Shown here: piece after piece, positions 9,957 through 21,400 of the stretch
How positions within the stretch are numbered: the stretch's first letter is position 1
Layout of the letters: each line of letters opens with the position of its first letter
Assembly: GCA_003427395.1 (NCBI GenBank)
Contig: BFEA01000534.1
Coordinates: forward strand, 291,868 to 336,853
Length of the DNA: 44,986 nt
Direction: 5' to 3'
Origin: Chara braunii
Taxonomy: Eukaryota > Streptophyta > Charophyceae > Charales > Characeae
Position numbers and translations under genes: made by a program
The notes under the pieces: generated by a model
Databases searched by the model: none
Seen by the model: the letters and a program-made list of their open reading frames with translations, nothing else
Told to the model about the DNA's origin: nothing

Positions 9957-11183
9957 GAGGAGAGTATACATCCAGAGATCAGCAGACAAGCAGCTCAGTT
10001 ATGTCTCAGATCGTGACATCTGTTTCGCAGACCCACTAGGTCAGGAATGCCTCTACGTATAGTTTGTGATACTGAGGTGAAACAATCAATAATGGTGGAA
10101 CTCCATGATGAAGTAGTTGGTGGGCATAAAGGAGTGAAAGACACGTATGAGAAGGTGTGCAGGCTGTACTGGTGGGAAGGACAGTACAAAGACGTTGATG
10201 GGTACTGCATAACCTGCGAGGAGTGTCGAAAGAGACCTCTTGTGAGATACAAAGAGTCTCTTCACCCATCCTACCCTACTAGGTCAGGAGAGAATGTACA
10301 TATTGATTTAGTTAAGATACCAAAGGTGGTAGGCAATATGAACTATATAGTGAACATCAGGGACGACTTTACAAGATTTGTGGACGGAAAACCCATCAGG
10401 ACCAAGTCAACTAAGGAAGTGAAAAAATTTGTCCTAGAGTACCTATCTAGATACGGCTGTGTTAATAGGATCGTGATGAATAGAGGAGCAGAGTTTCTGG
10501 CAAATGAAGTTCAAAGAGTATTCAAGAGAGTTGGAACCATAGTCTTGATAGTCACAACATATCATCCCCAATCCAATCCTCATGTAGAACGAGGTCATCA
10601 ATCCTTAATAGCTTCATTATCTAAATGGTGTAGAGGCAAAGATAGTGACTGGCTGCGATATTTCATATATGCGATATGGGTGGACAATGCCAAGGTCCAG
10701 GCTAGTACAGCATACCCTTCTTATACCTTGTGGTTTGGAAGGCATCATTCCCCTCTGGCCATAGAGTTCCACGTTGACAGTTGGACTACCGTTAACTGGG
10801 CGGACAACATGTCGAGAGAGAACCTTCTGGCAACTCGAACGAGACAAATAGCTTACGGGTTAGAAGACAATCTTATGACGACAACTGATCGACTGGCTGT
10901 ACAGAGAGAAAAAGGAAAAGAGAGATGAAATAAGAACATTAAGATTAGAAAAGACAAGATAAACGTGGGGGATATGATGCTTCTCTACGACGCGACTTTG
11001 GAGAGGACATAGTCAGAAAAACTGGCGAATAGATGGATGGGGCCTTATCACATGGTCGAGGCACTTTACTGGGTAGCCTATATGATAGCCGAATTGGGTG
11101 GATCTAAGTGGAAAGATCCAATGGTTAGGGTTAGACTGAAGTTGTTTAGACCAAGGAGACTTCGACCCCTACGTCAACACTAA
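9957..11183 (+). pseudogene. Ty3/gypsy element A, integrase
   Basis: One frame runs to the TAA at 11181-11183. The zinc-binding region has LHDEVVGGH and CITCEEC (HHCC). In the core, the first catalytic Asp is HIDL (codon 10305-10307), the second is replaced by Asn in VMNRGAEF (10479-10481), and the Glu is in HVERGH (10587-10589). Integrase joins element DNA to the chromosome, and the D-to-N change alone should abolish this. Stops are TGA 10014, TGA 10926 and TAG 11010. The C-terminal part ends in NRWMGPYHMVE and VRLKLFRPRR, with no recognised chromodomain. Confidence 0.8.
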
Positions 11184-11404
11184 CGGATCCCAAGGGAAAG
11201 GGGAAGGCAAAGGTGACGGACGAATCGTCGTCGAGACGTTTTGAGATAGGAGAGAGTTCAACGAAGAGGAAGAGAGTAGAGACCCTGAAAGCGCAGGGGT
11301 TAACATTAGGAAAGAAAAAAAAATGGTTTTTTGTACTCAGAAGGCCGAAGCGAAGAGTCCGCATCAGACAGGGTTGTGCTTCGCGACCGTTTCCATCTCA
11401 ATGA
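11184..11404 (+). pseudogene. Lys/Arg/Ser-rich tail after integrase
   Basis: In a frame shifted from integrase, the sequence reads from about 11162 to 11404 with DPKGKGKAKV and GESSTKRKRVETL. It could be a nuclear-targeting C-terminal extension of the element A polyprotein reached by a frameshift, or chance. No domain is visible. Confidence 0.3.
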
Positions 11405-12000
11405 AGAAAGAAGCAGAAAAATGTTCCTCTGCCTATATCAAGGGCAAGAAACATCTTCTCAGTCTCAGGATTTTCGGAAAACTTAAACACAAAACAACTA
11501 AGCGTTGTCACGAGCGGCGCGAACGTACAGTTTCTTCATCTAACCGGTACGACAGGGTCTCGACGGGGACGCCAAGAGGAGGTCCGGGCTAACTGTCAGG
11601 TGGTCGCAGACCAGACGACCACCCGTAATAAAAGGAATCGGGGTGTCAACCGAACGCCCGGTTAAGATTCGTTGGGTACTCTTATCGGGACCGACGGGGA
11701 AAATTAGGGGTGCTCATAGGAACTCTGAAATCCTCTGCGTCGACCACTGAAACTAACCCTTAAACCACCAGTACCTCCCGCCAATGTTGGGAAATTACGA
11801 TGTTTGGCTAGTACCCGAACTTTTCGGGGGTGGGACACAGGGTCGAAAATGTCCCATAAATTTGAATTTTATAATGTCGTGAGTGAACGAAAAAAGGGAA
11901 AAAAAAAATGTTTTCTCTACTGCAATGATGTCGAGCAGGGTAGTCCAGGAGGCCGTGCTCACAATCTTCCTCCACAGAATGCACCTTACAGGTAAGGCGG
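11405..12000. other. Possible 3' non-coding end of element A
   Basis: No gene is supported. An 8-bp stem hairpin (GGTGGTCG...CGACCACC) lies at 11599-11623. The phrase TTAAACCACCAGTACCTC at 11760-11777 recurs exactly at 16043-16060. I could not find a matching LTR upstream of gag, so no LTR is called. Confidence 0.35.
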
Positions 12001-12985
12001 TCACATTTTGAATGTTACTGTTTTCTTATTTTTCTTGGTCGTGTATTGTTTTTGAGTTCCTTATCTGTGAATTGCTCAAGTTGTCCGTGATCTGCTCAAG
12101 CTGTGTTTTGTCAGAGGATTGTAAGGCTCATCGCACTGACACTTAGGGGAATGTATCCAACCATTTCACGGCCGGATCCATGTGTCCGTTTTTTTCCTTT
12201 TTATTCTCTTTTTGAAATCTGACAACCTGGCCACGGGGCTGAGATGCTTTCATTGAGGGCACACCCACGCTACTACTTCCAAGAATGTATACAACTGCAA
12301 TCACGGCCAAAACTTTGTTTCCTTTTTTTTTTTTATGAGGTTCACGGCCCCAAATTTTTTTTTTTTTTTTTCCCGTGAGAGTTTTAGAAAGAAAACGGAG
12401 TGGTACCCAGGCTCTGCAAACTCGGAGCGCAGTGAAATTCAGGGTCGACAAAAATAGGCTCGGAGGTATTGGTGGTTTAAAATTGACATCTCGAACAACC
12501 GCCTTTACCGTGTCTGACACTTACCCTTTTCATCTGTTCTGAGGCTGTTTCCGAAGCAGCCAGCTGCGGAACGAGGGTATGGTAGTAGGCTTTCGCGCGG
12601 CCTCTTTCACGCTGACCGGTTAGCAAGAGGGCGAGACTAAAAAATTGTTTAATTTAATGCTGTAATTAAAGATGAGTAATAAAAATAAAAATGATGAAAA
12701 ATAAATAAAAATGAACGATTATCTTATTATTTAACACTTTTCATTAATCGCGCTCTCGCTGGATTTTAACTGGAAATTGTTTGTTTATTTCACCCCTTAG
12801 ATTTATGTGGATTTTCTTTACCCATCATACCTCGTTGATTTTCCTGATCATTACCTTTGCTGCAACCCGGATGTTATTGAAAGAGTTGGGCCTTATTTTG
12901 TTGGGTCCCCATGGACATTGGTTAAATCGATGATCGGGTCAACCAGACAGGTTTACTGGTTACAGCGACCGAATCAGATTGGTGC
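12001..12985. other. Gene-free stretch
   Basis: It holds poly-T tracts (12325-12372) and an AT-rich patch (12640-12740). An open minus-strand frame at 12143-12520 has a lysine tract from the poly-T and no recognisable domain, so no gene is called. Confidence 0.5.
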
Positions 12986-13480
12986 AGTTGCTGGCTCGGA
13001 ATAGGTGAGGTACGGTCACTGGGACAACGTTGGTATAGGGCCCTACAGTTCAATATTGAAATGATTGGTACAGACACGAACGTCATCCTGTTTGTAGTCC
13101 GGTTTGATGCCAATATTTTCGGTGAGGGTTTGGCTATACGGCTGATTCGGTTACTGTGGTCCGTCCATATTAATTATGGTACAGACATTGGTTGGGCTTG
13201 ACACGGCTCTGGAACGAGATGCTATGGTTTGGGCCCAAATATTTTAGGTGCGGACACTGGTTCAATACTGGCATGTTAAGGAAAGCAGTAGGCTACAGTC
13301 ATATCTTATTATTTTAGTACAGTAACTCATCGACAATGTTATGGTCTCGAACAACATGCTACGGTCTGCACCTGTTAAATCTGGAAACTGGTCACTGGTT
13401 TAGCATTGGAACAGTTACGGCATTGGGCCACAAACTGCTTCTCCTCACCCCGATTGGATGGCATTGGGTTGGCACGGGTT
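12986..13480 (+). repeat. Degenerate GGTACGGTCACTGG-type repeats
   Basis: Variants of GGTACRGWCACTGG followed by a TT..ATTGG phrase recur near 13010, 13170, 13250, 13390 and 13430 at irregular spacing. It looks like an old, diverged minisatellite. No gene is seen here. Confidence 0.4.
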
Positions 13481-14542
13481 ACTACAGAACTGCCGCCACT
13501 ATCTTGATATGGTACAGGTATGCTACAGGTCCGGTACTAACAATCACTTTGGCGCGATTGCTAATTCAGCGAATTGAAAGTCACTATTTTGTAGGTATAA
13601 GGTGCGGTGGGTCTAGGTACTTTATGCAGGTCCATTGTTCAGTAGACACGATACATGTACCGATGCAGCACAGGTGACCCTAGATTACCGAACCGAAAGC
13701 CTTCATACCAGAGGCGAGGTATCCGGGTCTGGGGCCTGAGGCTGCCGGCGCCAATAATGTTAGCGACCCTTTTGAGGTTAGGTGTTAGCGAGCTGCGGAT
13801 GGACCAGCGGCAACCGACTGTTTAGAATCCTCAGAGAAGAGACCATGAGTGTGGGACATAGGTGGGACCGGCGGAAGAGCAGGGAACATTCAGACTAGGG
13901 AGAACAAGATCTCGTGCCTGGCGTACGCAGAGCCCGAGCACTTTGGATACGGGTTGGATATCCCTGTTCGTGAGAGAGAGCTATGTACACTGTGATCGAG
14001 CGAGCCAAGAGGAGGAGAACGATCTGACTGCAGGAGGGGATTTGCGAGCATGGGGGAGCAGGGTTGTGGGCATGGTGTGATCAGTGAACGAGTGCGTGAT
14101 CAATCAGGTGCAAGTGAATCGTGACAACCATACCCGTGGAGTGGAGGTGCGACTGGGGATGCACGCTAGGCGTTTGCAACTCTCCCCTTGTCTGATGTGA
14201 GGAGAGACGGTGTGTGCAGCGGTACACTTGAAAGCCTCGAGCAAGGGTTTGCAACTGACGAAAGACAGGTTGTTGCGAACTCCTCGCATGCTCGTCTCCT
14301 TCTGCAAGCAGGATGTACTTGTCCGATGTAAGCGTTGACTACTATGACGCAACCAATCCGAGCCGACGTACAACATGTGTCTAAGTGAGGGAGGAGTATT
14401 TATAGGTTCGATCATCCATGCCAAGTCAGTGGTCAAGTGCAGAGCGACGGGATATGCCTGGAGAAGTAGGTGCAAGATGGAGGCGAAGACGGAGTGAGAG
14501 ATGGCGAGGATGGTTAACAACAGACACTATTTATAGGTCACT
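13481..14542. other. Gene-free stretch with two TATTTATAGGT boxes
   Basis: TATTTATAGGT occurs at about 14396 and again at about 14528, each resembling a plant TATA box, but no transcribed unit follows. A minus-strand open frame at 14104-14520 has no recognisable domain. Confidence 0.35.
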
Positions 14543-14735
14543 TTCAGCCACTTCAGGTCCCCACCTGAAACTCCTGAAATGACCTGAAGTGGCTGAAGCT
14601 TCTGAAAGGGGTTTCAGGTACCCCATCCAAATGGTTGAATAGGGGTACCTGAAACCCCTTTCAGAAGCTTCAGCCACTTCAGCGGTTTCAGGTCCCCAAC
14701 ACCTGAAACTCTTGAAATGACCTGAAGTGGCTGAG
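14543..14735. repeat. Foldback repeat with a 41-bp perfect palindrome arm
   Basis: The arms at 14584-14624 and 14642-14682 are perfect inverted complements around a 17-nt spacer. Outside them, CACTTCAGGTCCCC and ATGACCTGAAGTGGCTGA phrases occur on both sides as shorter nested repeats. It shares the CCTGAAGTGG core with the foldback at 6885-7318. Confidence 0.9.
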
Positions 14736-14890
14736 AAAACAGACTGAAAAAAAAAAACAAAAAACAAAAAACCTGTCCTCCAAACCACCCAAAATTCTGA
14801 AATGACCTGAAGTGTCTTCAGGTCATTTCAGTGGTTTCAGACTACTTCAGAATCTTTCATTCTGAAATTTCAGGTGGTCATTAACCGTGA
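14736..14890. repeat. Diverged continuation of the CCTGAAGTGG foldback family
   Basis: An A-rich tract (14746-14771) is followed by TGACCTGAAGTGTCTTCAGGTCA (about 14797-14820), itself a short inverted repeat, and further TTTCAG phrases. Confidence 0.55.
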
Positions 14891-15077
14891 GTGGAGATGG
14901 CACCTGGCGATCGAACCATTCAGAAGTGTTCGAGCGATGCAAGAAAGATCCTCACCATCGAAGTGCAGAACAATTGAATTTGATGAAGAGCGTGCAGCAT
15001 GCACTCGTTCAAGATGCCTTCACAATTTTTTTTGTGACTAAGTAAACGGACAGGCCATGGTACTCGAAAATGAGACT

Positions 15078-15290
15078 GCGCCAGTGTACCTAGACGGAGG
15101 TCCACTCTTCTCTGGGCCACTTTATCGAGCGAGTAATTGCTGCACTACAAGGCACAAAGGGAAATATACTTTGTCGCACTCTCGTTGAAGATACATCCAT
15201 CTTCTTTGCGCAAGTGTACCTTGACGGAGGTCCACTCTTCTCAGTGAATCTGTCGTACTCTCGCTGAAGATACATCCATCTCTTCGTTGT
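15078..15290. repeat. Imperfect direct repeats, about 130 bp apart
   Basis: A block containing GACGGAGGTCCACTCTTCTC starts near 15078 and recurs near 15208. A second block, GAAGATACATCCATCT, occurs near 15188 and 15266. The minus-strand frames here arise from the repeat. Confidence 0.7.
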
Positions 15291-15727
15291 TCGCTGAACG
15301 TTGTCGCAACCTGCCAGCTGGCCACTGTAATTGTGTGTCCTTTCACATTCTAGCTGCAAATTCATAAAGATTCGTTCCTTTTTTTATTATTATTCTTTTT
15401 AATTGTTGTTGTCCTCCTTTCCTCCAGGATGGTAAACCAAACACATCTTCGAAGAAGAGAGGGGGAAGCGAGAAAACACCGTACGAGCCCGATTCCCTTA
15501 AGCATGAACTCAAGAACCAGTCGATGGGGTGATCGGGTTCAATCAGACATCAGGAGGGGATACTAGTAACGGGGTGAGTTACTTGAGAGAGAGAGTTAAT
15601 GAGTCGAGTAGGAGCAGGGAGAGAGTTCGCTGATGGGGAGTAAGCAGGGAGAGAGTGCGCTGATGAAAGTTATGCAGGGAGAGAACTCGTTGGTTGCGTG
15701 GGAGAGGGAGAATTTTGAGGTAGTGGC

Positions 15728-16042
15728 TGTACACCTACTGACTCGGATGACAAAGGTTAGAGTACCCCTGGGTCGCTGTGCTCAATCGACATACCGTGAG
15801 GGCAAGGTGTGGAGCACGTAGTTTGTTTGTTGATGTGGGAAGCGGTAAGGTAGTCATTATGGGTCTCGCTCCACCACTGTTCGCTGTCCAATATTGGATA
15901 GTAGTGCATAGCAAAGAGATAATGGTTGTATACCTACTGATGACAGAGATTACAGTACCTCAGGGTTGCTGTGCTGAATTGACTTACCGTGAGGGCACAG
16001 GTGTGGAGCCCGTAGTTTGTTTGTTGATGTGGTTGGGAAAGG
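15728..16042. repeat. Tandem direct repeat, 199-bp offset
   Basis: Two diverged copies, 15728-15850 and 15927-16042, share ACCTACTGA, TACCGTGAGGGCA and GTAGTTTGTTTGTTGATGTG in the same order. No coding potential is supported. The stretch from 16061 to 16640 holds A-rich and GA-rich low complexity and no gene. Confidence 0.75.
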
Positions 16043-16640
16043 TTAAACCACCAGTACCTCGCTCAACTAAAAAAATCCGACTCAGTCGTTAATGCGCTGC
16101 GTCGGGCGGGTTACCTAGGGATAAACGACCGATATTCCCCAAAAAACGAAAAAAACAAAAACGAAAAAACGTCGACAAAAATAAATGGAAAGAAAAACGA
16201 GCACGACAAGCGGGGGGGAGAGGGGAGGGAAGAGAGAGATAGAGAGAGGGCGTCGCCACACCTCTCTCAAAATGTGAAAAATACCAAAAGCGGTGGGTGC
16301 ATCCATGTTCTCACGACAAGTTCATTCTCATTTCTATCCTTTCCATGCTCTTTGGCTGTGCTTTGTTCCCTTTTTGTTGTTCAATCAGCCCATCCTCTTC
16401 TCATAGTCATGCAGTCAGGGAAATGGTTGAGTCAAAATGACCTCTCTCTCAACTTATGCTTCCTTTCGGATTCCGTCTTTCTCCCACTTTTTCAAACGTC
16501 CTTTCTTTTGCCTTCTTGGTGACATAAGGGACCGACTATCCTCCTCTTGTCCTCTTTCTCCACCAAGTGAGGTTTGATTTCGGTCACCGTCCGTACCCTG
16601 GCAATGTTTCCAAGTGAGGGGAGAAGGGTTAGTCATATGT

Positions 16641-16642
<2 letters not shown>

Positions 16643-16703
<61 letters not shown>
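16643..16703. repeat. (GA)n microsatellite at the gap edge
   Basis: About 30 GA units run directly into the N gap, so the true length is unknown. Confidence 0.95.
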
Positions 16704-17393
16704 NNNNNNNNNNNNNNNNNNNNNNNNNNNNNNNNNNNNNNNNNNNNNNNNNNNNNNNNNNNNNNNNNNNNNNNNNNNNNNNNNNNNNNNNNNNNNNNNN
16801 NNNNNNNNNNNNNNNNNNNNNNNNNNNNNNNNNNNNNNNNNNNNNNNNNNNNNNNNNNNNNNNNNNNNNNNNNNNNNNNNNNNNNNNNNNNNNNNNNNNN
16901 NNNNNNNNNNNNNNNNNNNNNNNNNNNNNNNNNNNNNNNNNNNNNNNNNNNNNNNNNNNNNNNNNNNNNNNNNNNNNNNNNNNNNNNNNNNNNNNNNNNN
17001 NNNNNNNNNNNNNNNNNNNNNNNNNNNNNNNNNNNNNNNNNNNNNNNNNNNNNNNNNNNNNNNNNNNNNNNNNNNNNNNNNNNNNNNNNNNNNNNNNNNN
17101 NNNNNNNNNNNNNNNNNNNNNNNNNNNNNNNNNNNNNNNNNNNNNNNNNNNNNNNNNNNNNNNNNNNNNNNNNNNNNNNNNNNNNNNNNNNNNNNNNNNN
17201 NNNNNNNNNNNNNNNNNNNNNNNNNNNNNNNNNNNNNNNNNNNNNNNNNNNNNNNNNNNNNNNNNNNNNNNNNNNNNNNNNNNNNNNNNNNNNNNNNNNN
17301 NNNNNNNNNNNNNNNNNNNNNNNNNNNNNNNNNNNNNNNNNNNNNNNNNNNNNNNNNNNNNNNNNNNNNNNNNNNNNNNNNNNNNNNNNNNNN
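16704..17393. other. Assembly gap (690 N)
   Basis: Unsequenced or unresolved bases lie between the GA microsatellite and the start of the satellite array. Frames drawn through it are meaningless. Confidence 0.99.
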
Positions 17394-18690
17394 TGGAAAA
17401 CACATGCACAATGAGTAGAGATCACCAAGGTAAAGATCCGGATCATGAACTTGACAATTAGAGACTAGACTAGTGGAAGCACATGCACAAAGGAGAAGAG
17501 TTCAATAAAAAAAAAGATCCGGGACATGAACTTGACAATGAAGGATTAGACTAGTGGAAAGTACATGCATAAAGAAGAAGAGTTCTACAAAGTAAAAGAT
17601 CCGGAACATGAACTTGACAATGAAGACTAGACAAGTGGAAACACATGCACAAAGGAGTAGAGTTCAACAAAGTAAAAGATCCGGAACATGAACTTCACAA
17701 TGAAGACTAGATTAGTGGAAAACACATGCACAATGAGTAGAGATTAACAAGGTAAGGATCTGGAACATGAACTTGACAATGGGAGACTAGATTAATGGAA
17801 AGCACATGCACAATGAGTAGAGATCAACAAGGAAAAGATCCGGAACATGAACTTGACAATGAGAGACTAGGATAGTGGAAAACACATGCACAATGAGTAG
17901 AGATCACCAAGGTAAAGATCCGGAACGTGAATTTGACAATTAGAGACTAGACTAGTGGAAGCACATGCACAAAGGAGAAGAGTTCAACTAAGTAAGAGCG
18001 CCGGAACATGAACTTGGCAATGAAGGATTAGAGAAGCACATGCACAAAGGAAAAAAGTTTAACTAAGTAACAGCTTTGGAACCTGAACTTGACAATGGGA
18101 GACTAGACTAGTGAAAAACACATGCACAAAGGAGAAGAGTTCAACAGAGTAAAAGATCCGGAACATGAACTTAACAATGAAGACTAGACTAGTGGAAAAC
18201 ACATGCCCAATGAGTAGAGATCAACAAGGTAAAGATCCGGAACATGAACTTGACAATGGGAGACTAGACTAACGGAAAGCACATGCACAATGAGTAGAGA
18301 TCAATAAGGTAAAGATCCGGAATATGAACTTGACCATGCGAGACTAGACTAATGGAAAACACATGCACAATGAGTAGAGATCAATAAGGTAAAGATCCGG
18401 AATATGAACTTGACAATTAGAGACTAGACTAGTGGAAGCACATGCACAAAGGAGAAGAGTTCAACTAAGTAGAAACTCCGGAACTTGAACTTGACAATAG
18501 GAGACTAGACTAGTGAAAAAAACATTCACAAACAAGAAGAGTTCAACAAAGTAAAAGATCCGGAACACGAACTTTACAATGAAGACTAGACTAGTGGAAA
18601 ACACATGCACAATGAGTAGAGATCGACAAGATAAAGACCCGGAACAAGAACTTTACAATGGGAGACTAGACAAGTGGAAAACACATGCAC
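17394..18690. repeat. Satellite, type A, ~80-bp monomers
   Basis: About 16 tandem monomers carry ACATGCACAATGAGTAGAG, AAGATCCGGAACATGAAC and GACTAGACTAGTGGAAA. Starts are spaced 79-82 bp (for example 17402, 17481, 17563, 17643). The divergence between neighbours is typical of plant satellite DNA. Confidence 0.9.
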
Positions 18691-20095
18691 ATAAAGGGAA
18701 GATAATCCAGGACATCACATTAAGTATGAACGTGATAATAAGTGGCTCGACTAATGGGAAAGCACATGCACATGAAGGGAAGATCATTTGGAACATCACA
18801 CCAAGTAGGAAAATGACAAGGAGACGATATAACTAAATGGAAAGCATATGCACATAGAGGGAAGATTATTCGGAACATTACACCAAGTAGGAACATGACA
18901 ATGAGTGACTAGACTAATGAAAAAGCACATGCACATGAAGGGAAGATCATCCGGAACATTACACTAAGTAGGAAGATGACAACGAAATGCTAGACTAATG
19001 AAAAACACATGCACATAGAGGGAAGATCATCTCGAACATTACACCGAGTAGGAACATGACAATGAGTGGGTAGACTAATGAAAAAGCACATGCACATGAA
19101 GGGAAGATCATCCGGAATATTACACTAAGTAGAAACATGATTAGGAGATGCTAGACTAATAAAAAGCACATGTACATAGAGGGAAGATCAGCCAGAACAC
19201 TACACTAAGTAGAAACATTACAATCAGTGGCTAAGACTAATGAAAAGGCACATGCACATGAAAGGAAGATCATCCGGAACACTTCACCAAGTAGGAACAT
19301 GACAAGGAGATGCTAGAACTAGATGGAAAGCACATGCACATAGAGGGAAAATCATCCGGAGCATTACACCAAGTAGGAACATGACAATGAGTGGCTAGAC
19401 TAATGAAAAAACACTTGCACATGAAGGGAAGATTATCTGGAACACTACACCAAGTAGGAACATGACAAGGAGATACTAGAACTAGATGGAAAACACATGC
19501 ACATAGAGGGAAGATCATCCGGAACATTACACCAAGTAAAAACATGACAATGAGTGGCTAGACTAATGAAAAAGCACATGCACATGAAGGGAAGATTATC
19601 CGAAACATTACACTAAATAAGAACATGACAAGGAGATGCTAGACTAATGAAAAGCAAATGCACATAGAGGGAAGATCATCCGGAACATTACACCAAGTAG
19701 GAACATGACAATGAATGGTTAGACTAATGAAAAAGCACATGCACATGAAGGGAAGATCATCCGGAACATTACACTAAGTAGGAACATGACAAGNAGATGC
19801 TAGACTAATGAAAAACACATGTACATAGAGGGAAGATCAGCCGGAACACTACACCAAGTAGGAACATGACAATGAGTGGCTAGACTAGATGAAAAGCATA
19901 TGCATATAGAGGGAAGATCAACCNGAACATCACGCCAAGTATGAACAAGACAAAGAGATGCTAGAGCTAGATGGAAAGCACATGCACATAAGGGGAAGAT
20001 CATCCGGAACATTACACCAATGTATGAACAAGACCAAGTGATGCTANACTAGATGGAAAACACATNNAGATAGAGGGAAGATCATTCGGTACATC
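18691..20095. repeat. Satellite, type B, ~160-bp dimeric higher-order repeat
   Basis: Two ~80-bp monomer types alternate. One has CATGAAGGGAAG with AAGGAGATGCTAGA, the other CATAGAGGGAAG with AATGAGTGGCTAGA. Both keep ATCCGGAACATTACA and resemble type A, so they are one superfamily. Several N bases occur from 19794 onward. Confidence 0.9.
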
Positions 20096-20665
20096 ACATG
20101 CTATTACATAAGTGAAAACAAGAGTNTAAGTAGGGAAGATCACCAAAGTTGAATCAAAGGTCATCTATGAAAGAAGCGCTATACTACCTACTTGTGTGAG
20201 TGTGAAAAACACAAGTTTGGAGAGCTCAAACCACCAAGATTGCATCAAGAATCATCCATGGGTGCAGCGATATACTACCTACTAGTGTGAGTGTGAAAAT
20301 TACAAGTTTGAAGCTCCCAAATCACCAAGATTGTGTCAAGAAGCATCCATGTGTGAAGCGCTACACTACCTACTAGTGCGAGTGTGAAAATCACAAGTTT
20401 GGAGAGCCCAAATCACCAAGATTGCATCAAGAAGCATCCTTGTGTGAAACGCTACACTACCTACTAGTGTGAGTGTGAAAATCACAAGTTTGGATAGCCC
20501 AAATCACCAAGACTGCATCAAGAATCATCCTTGGGTGCAGCGCTTTACTACCTACTAGTGTGAGTGTGAAAATCACAAGTTTAGAGAGTCCAAATCACCA
20601 AGATTGTATCAAGAAGCATCTAGGAAAGAATCGCAGTACTACTTACTATTGCATAAGTGAAAGAG
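20096..20665. repeat. 91-bp satellite, about six copies
   Basis: CTACCTAC starts at 20184, 20275, 20366, 20457 and 20548, with a variant at 20639: every step is exactly 91 bp. Units carry GTGTGAGTGTGAAAA, CACAAGTTTGGAGAG and AAATCACCAAGATTGCATC. It is unrelated in sequence to the 80-bp family it abuts. Confidence 0.95.
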
Positions 20666-20689
20666 AAGAGTTTGAGTAGCCCATGGAAG

Positions 20690-20928
20690 AGGGAAGGTGA
20701 AGTAAGAGAAGATGCAGGAGAAGGGGAGAGGGATGAGGGAGATGGGGATGAAGAAGAAGGGGAGGAAGACAAAGAGAATGAAAGTGAAGAGAAGGAAGGA
20801 GGAGATGAATAGGGGAGAGAAGAGAAGGAAGAAGGAGGGAGTGAGGAGTTAGAAGAGGAAGAAGAAGGAGGAGATGAAGAAGGAGAAGAAGAGGAAGAAG
20901 AAAAAGAAGAAGAGGAAGAAGAAGTAGA

Positions 20929-20961
<33 letters not shown>

Positions 20962-20978
20962 CGATGGAGGTGAAGAAG
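20690..20978. repeat. Purine-only tract (GAA/GGA-rich)
   Basis: The plus strand is almost purely A and G, with long GAAGAAGAGGAA runs from about 20845. It may form triplex DNA. The leucine/serine-rich minus frame is a product of the tract. From 20979 to 21400 I see no gene. Confidence 0.9.
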
Positions 20979-21400
20979 TCTCTCCCTTCCTCTCACCTTG
21001 TTGATTCCTTGATGTCGGTGTCCTCTTGATGAAGCTTCCTCTCCTTGCACAATCCCCCCTTGGCTATGATTTCCTTCTTCTCCAAGCCCTTCTCTCCTTC
21101 TTCCTTGCTCTCCCTCAGGCTATGGCAAACTCCCCCAGCTATGGCTATAGAGTCCTCCCCTCTAGGAGAGCTAATGAGGCTCCTCTAGCTTCTCCTTCTC
21201 TCCTACACCCAGGAGGGATATGGCGGATCACCCTCCAAGTGTCTCTCCCACCATCACTATCCTCTAGAGTCCTCCCTACTACCTCCTAGTCTCCTCTAAG
21301 CTCTCCCACTAGCATGGGCTCCTCCTTCCTCACTCCAAGTGCAAAGATGCTCCTGTGAGCTCACTTGGGCAGCATGGGCACTCCTCATGCAAATGTGAGA

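Noticed and set aside
14104-14520. 138-codon minus frame near the foldback
   Set aside because: No recognisable domain, paralogue or supporting context.
15380-15432. Polypyrimidine tract ending in CCTCCAG, like a 3' splice site
   Set aside because: No upstream exon or donor and no sustained coding frame after it.
16574-17461. Long frames across the first N gap
   Set aside because: Their length comes from N bases and GA repeats.
20646-21050. 134-codon leucine/serine-rich minus frame
   Set aside because: It is translation of the purine tract, low complexity only.
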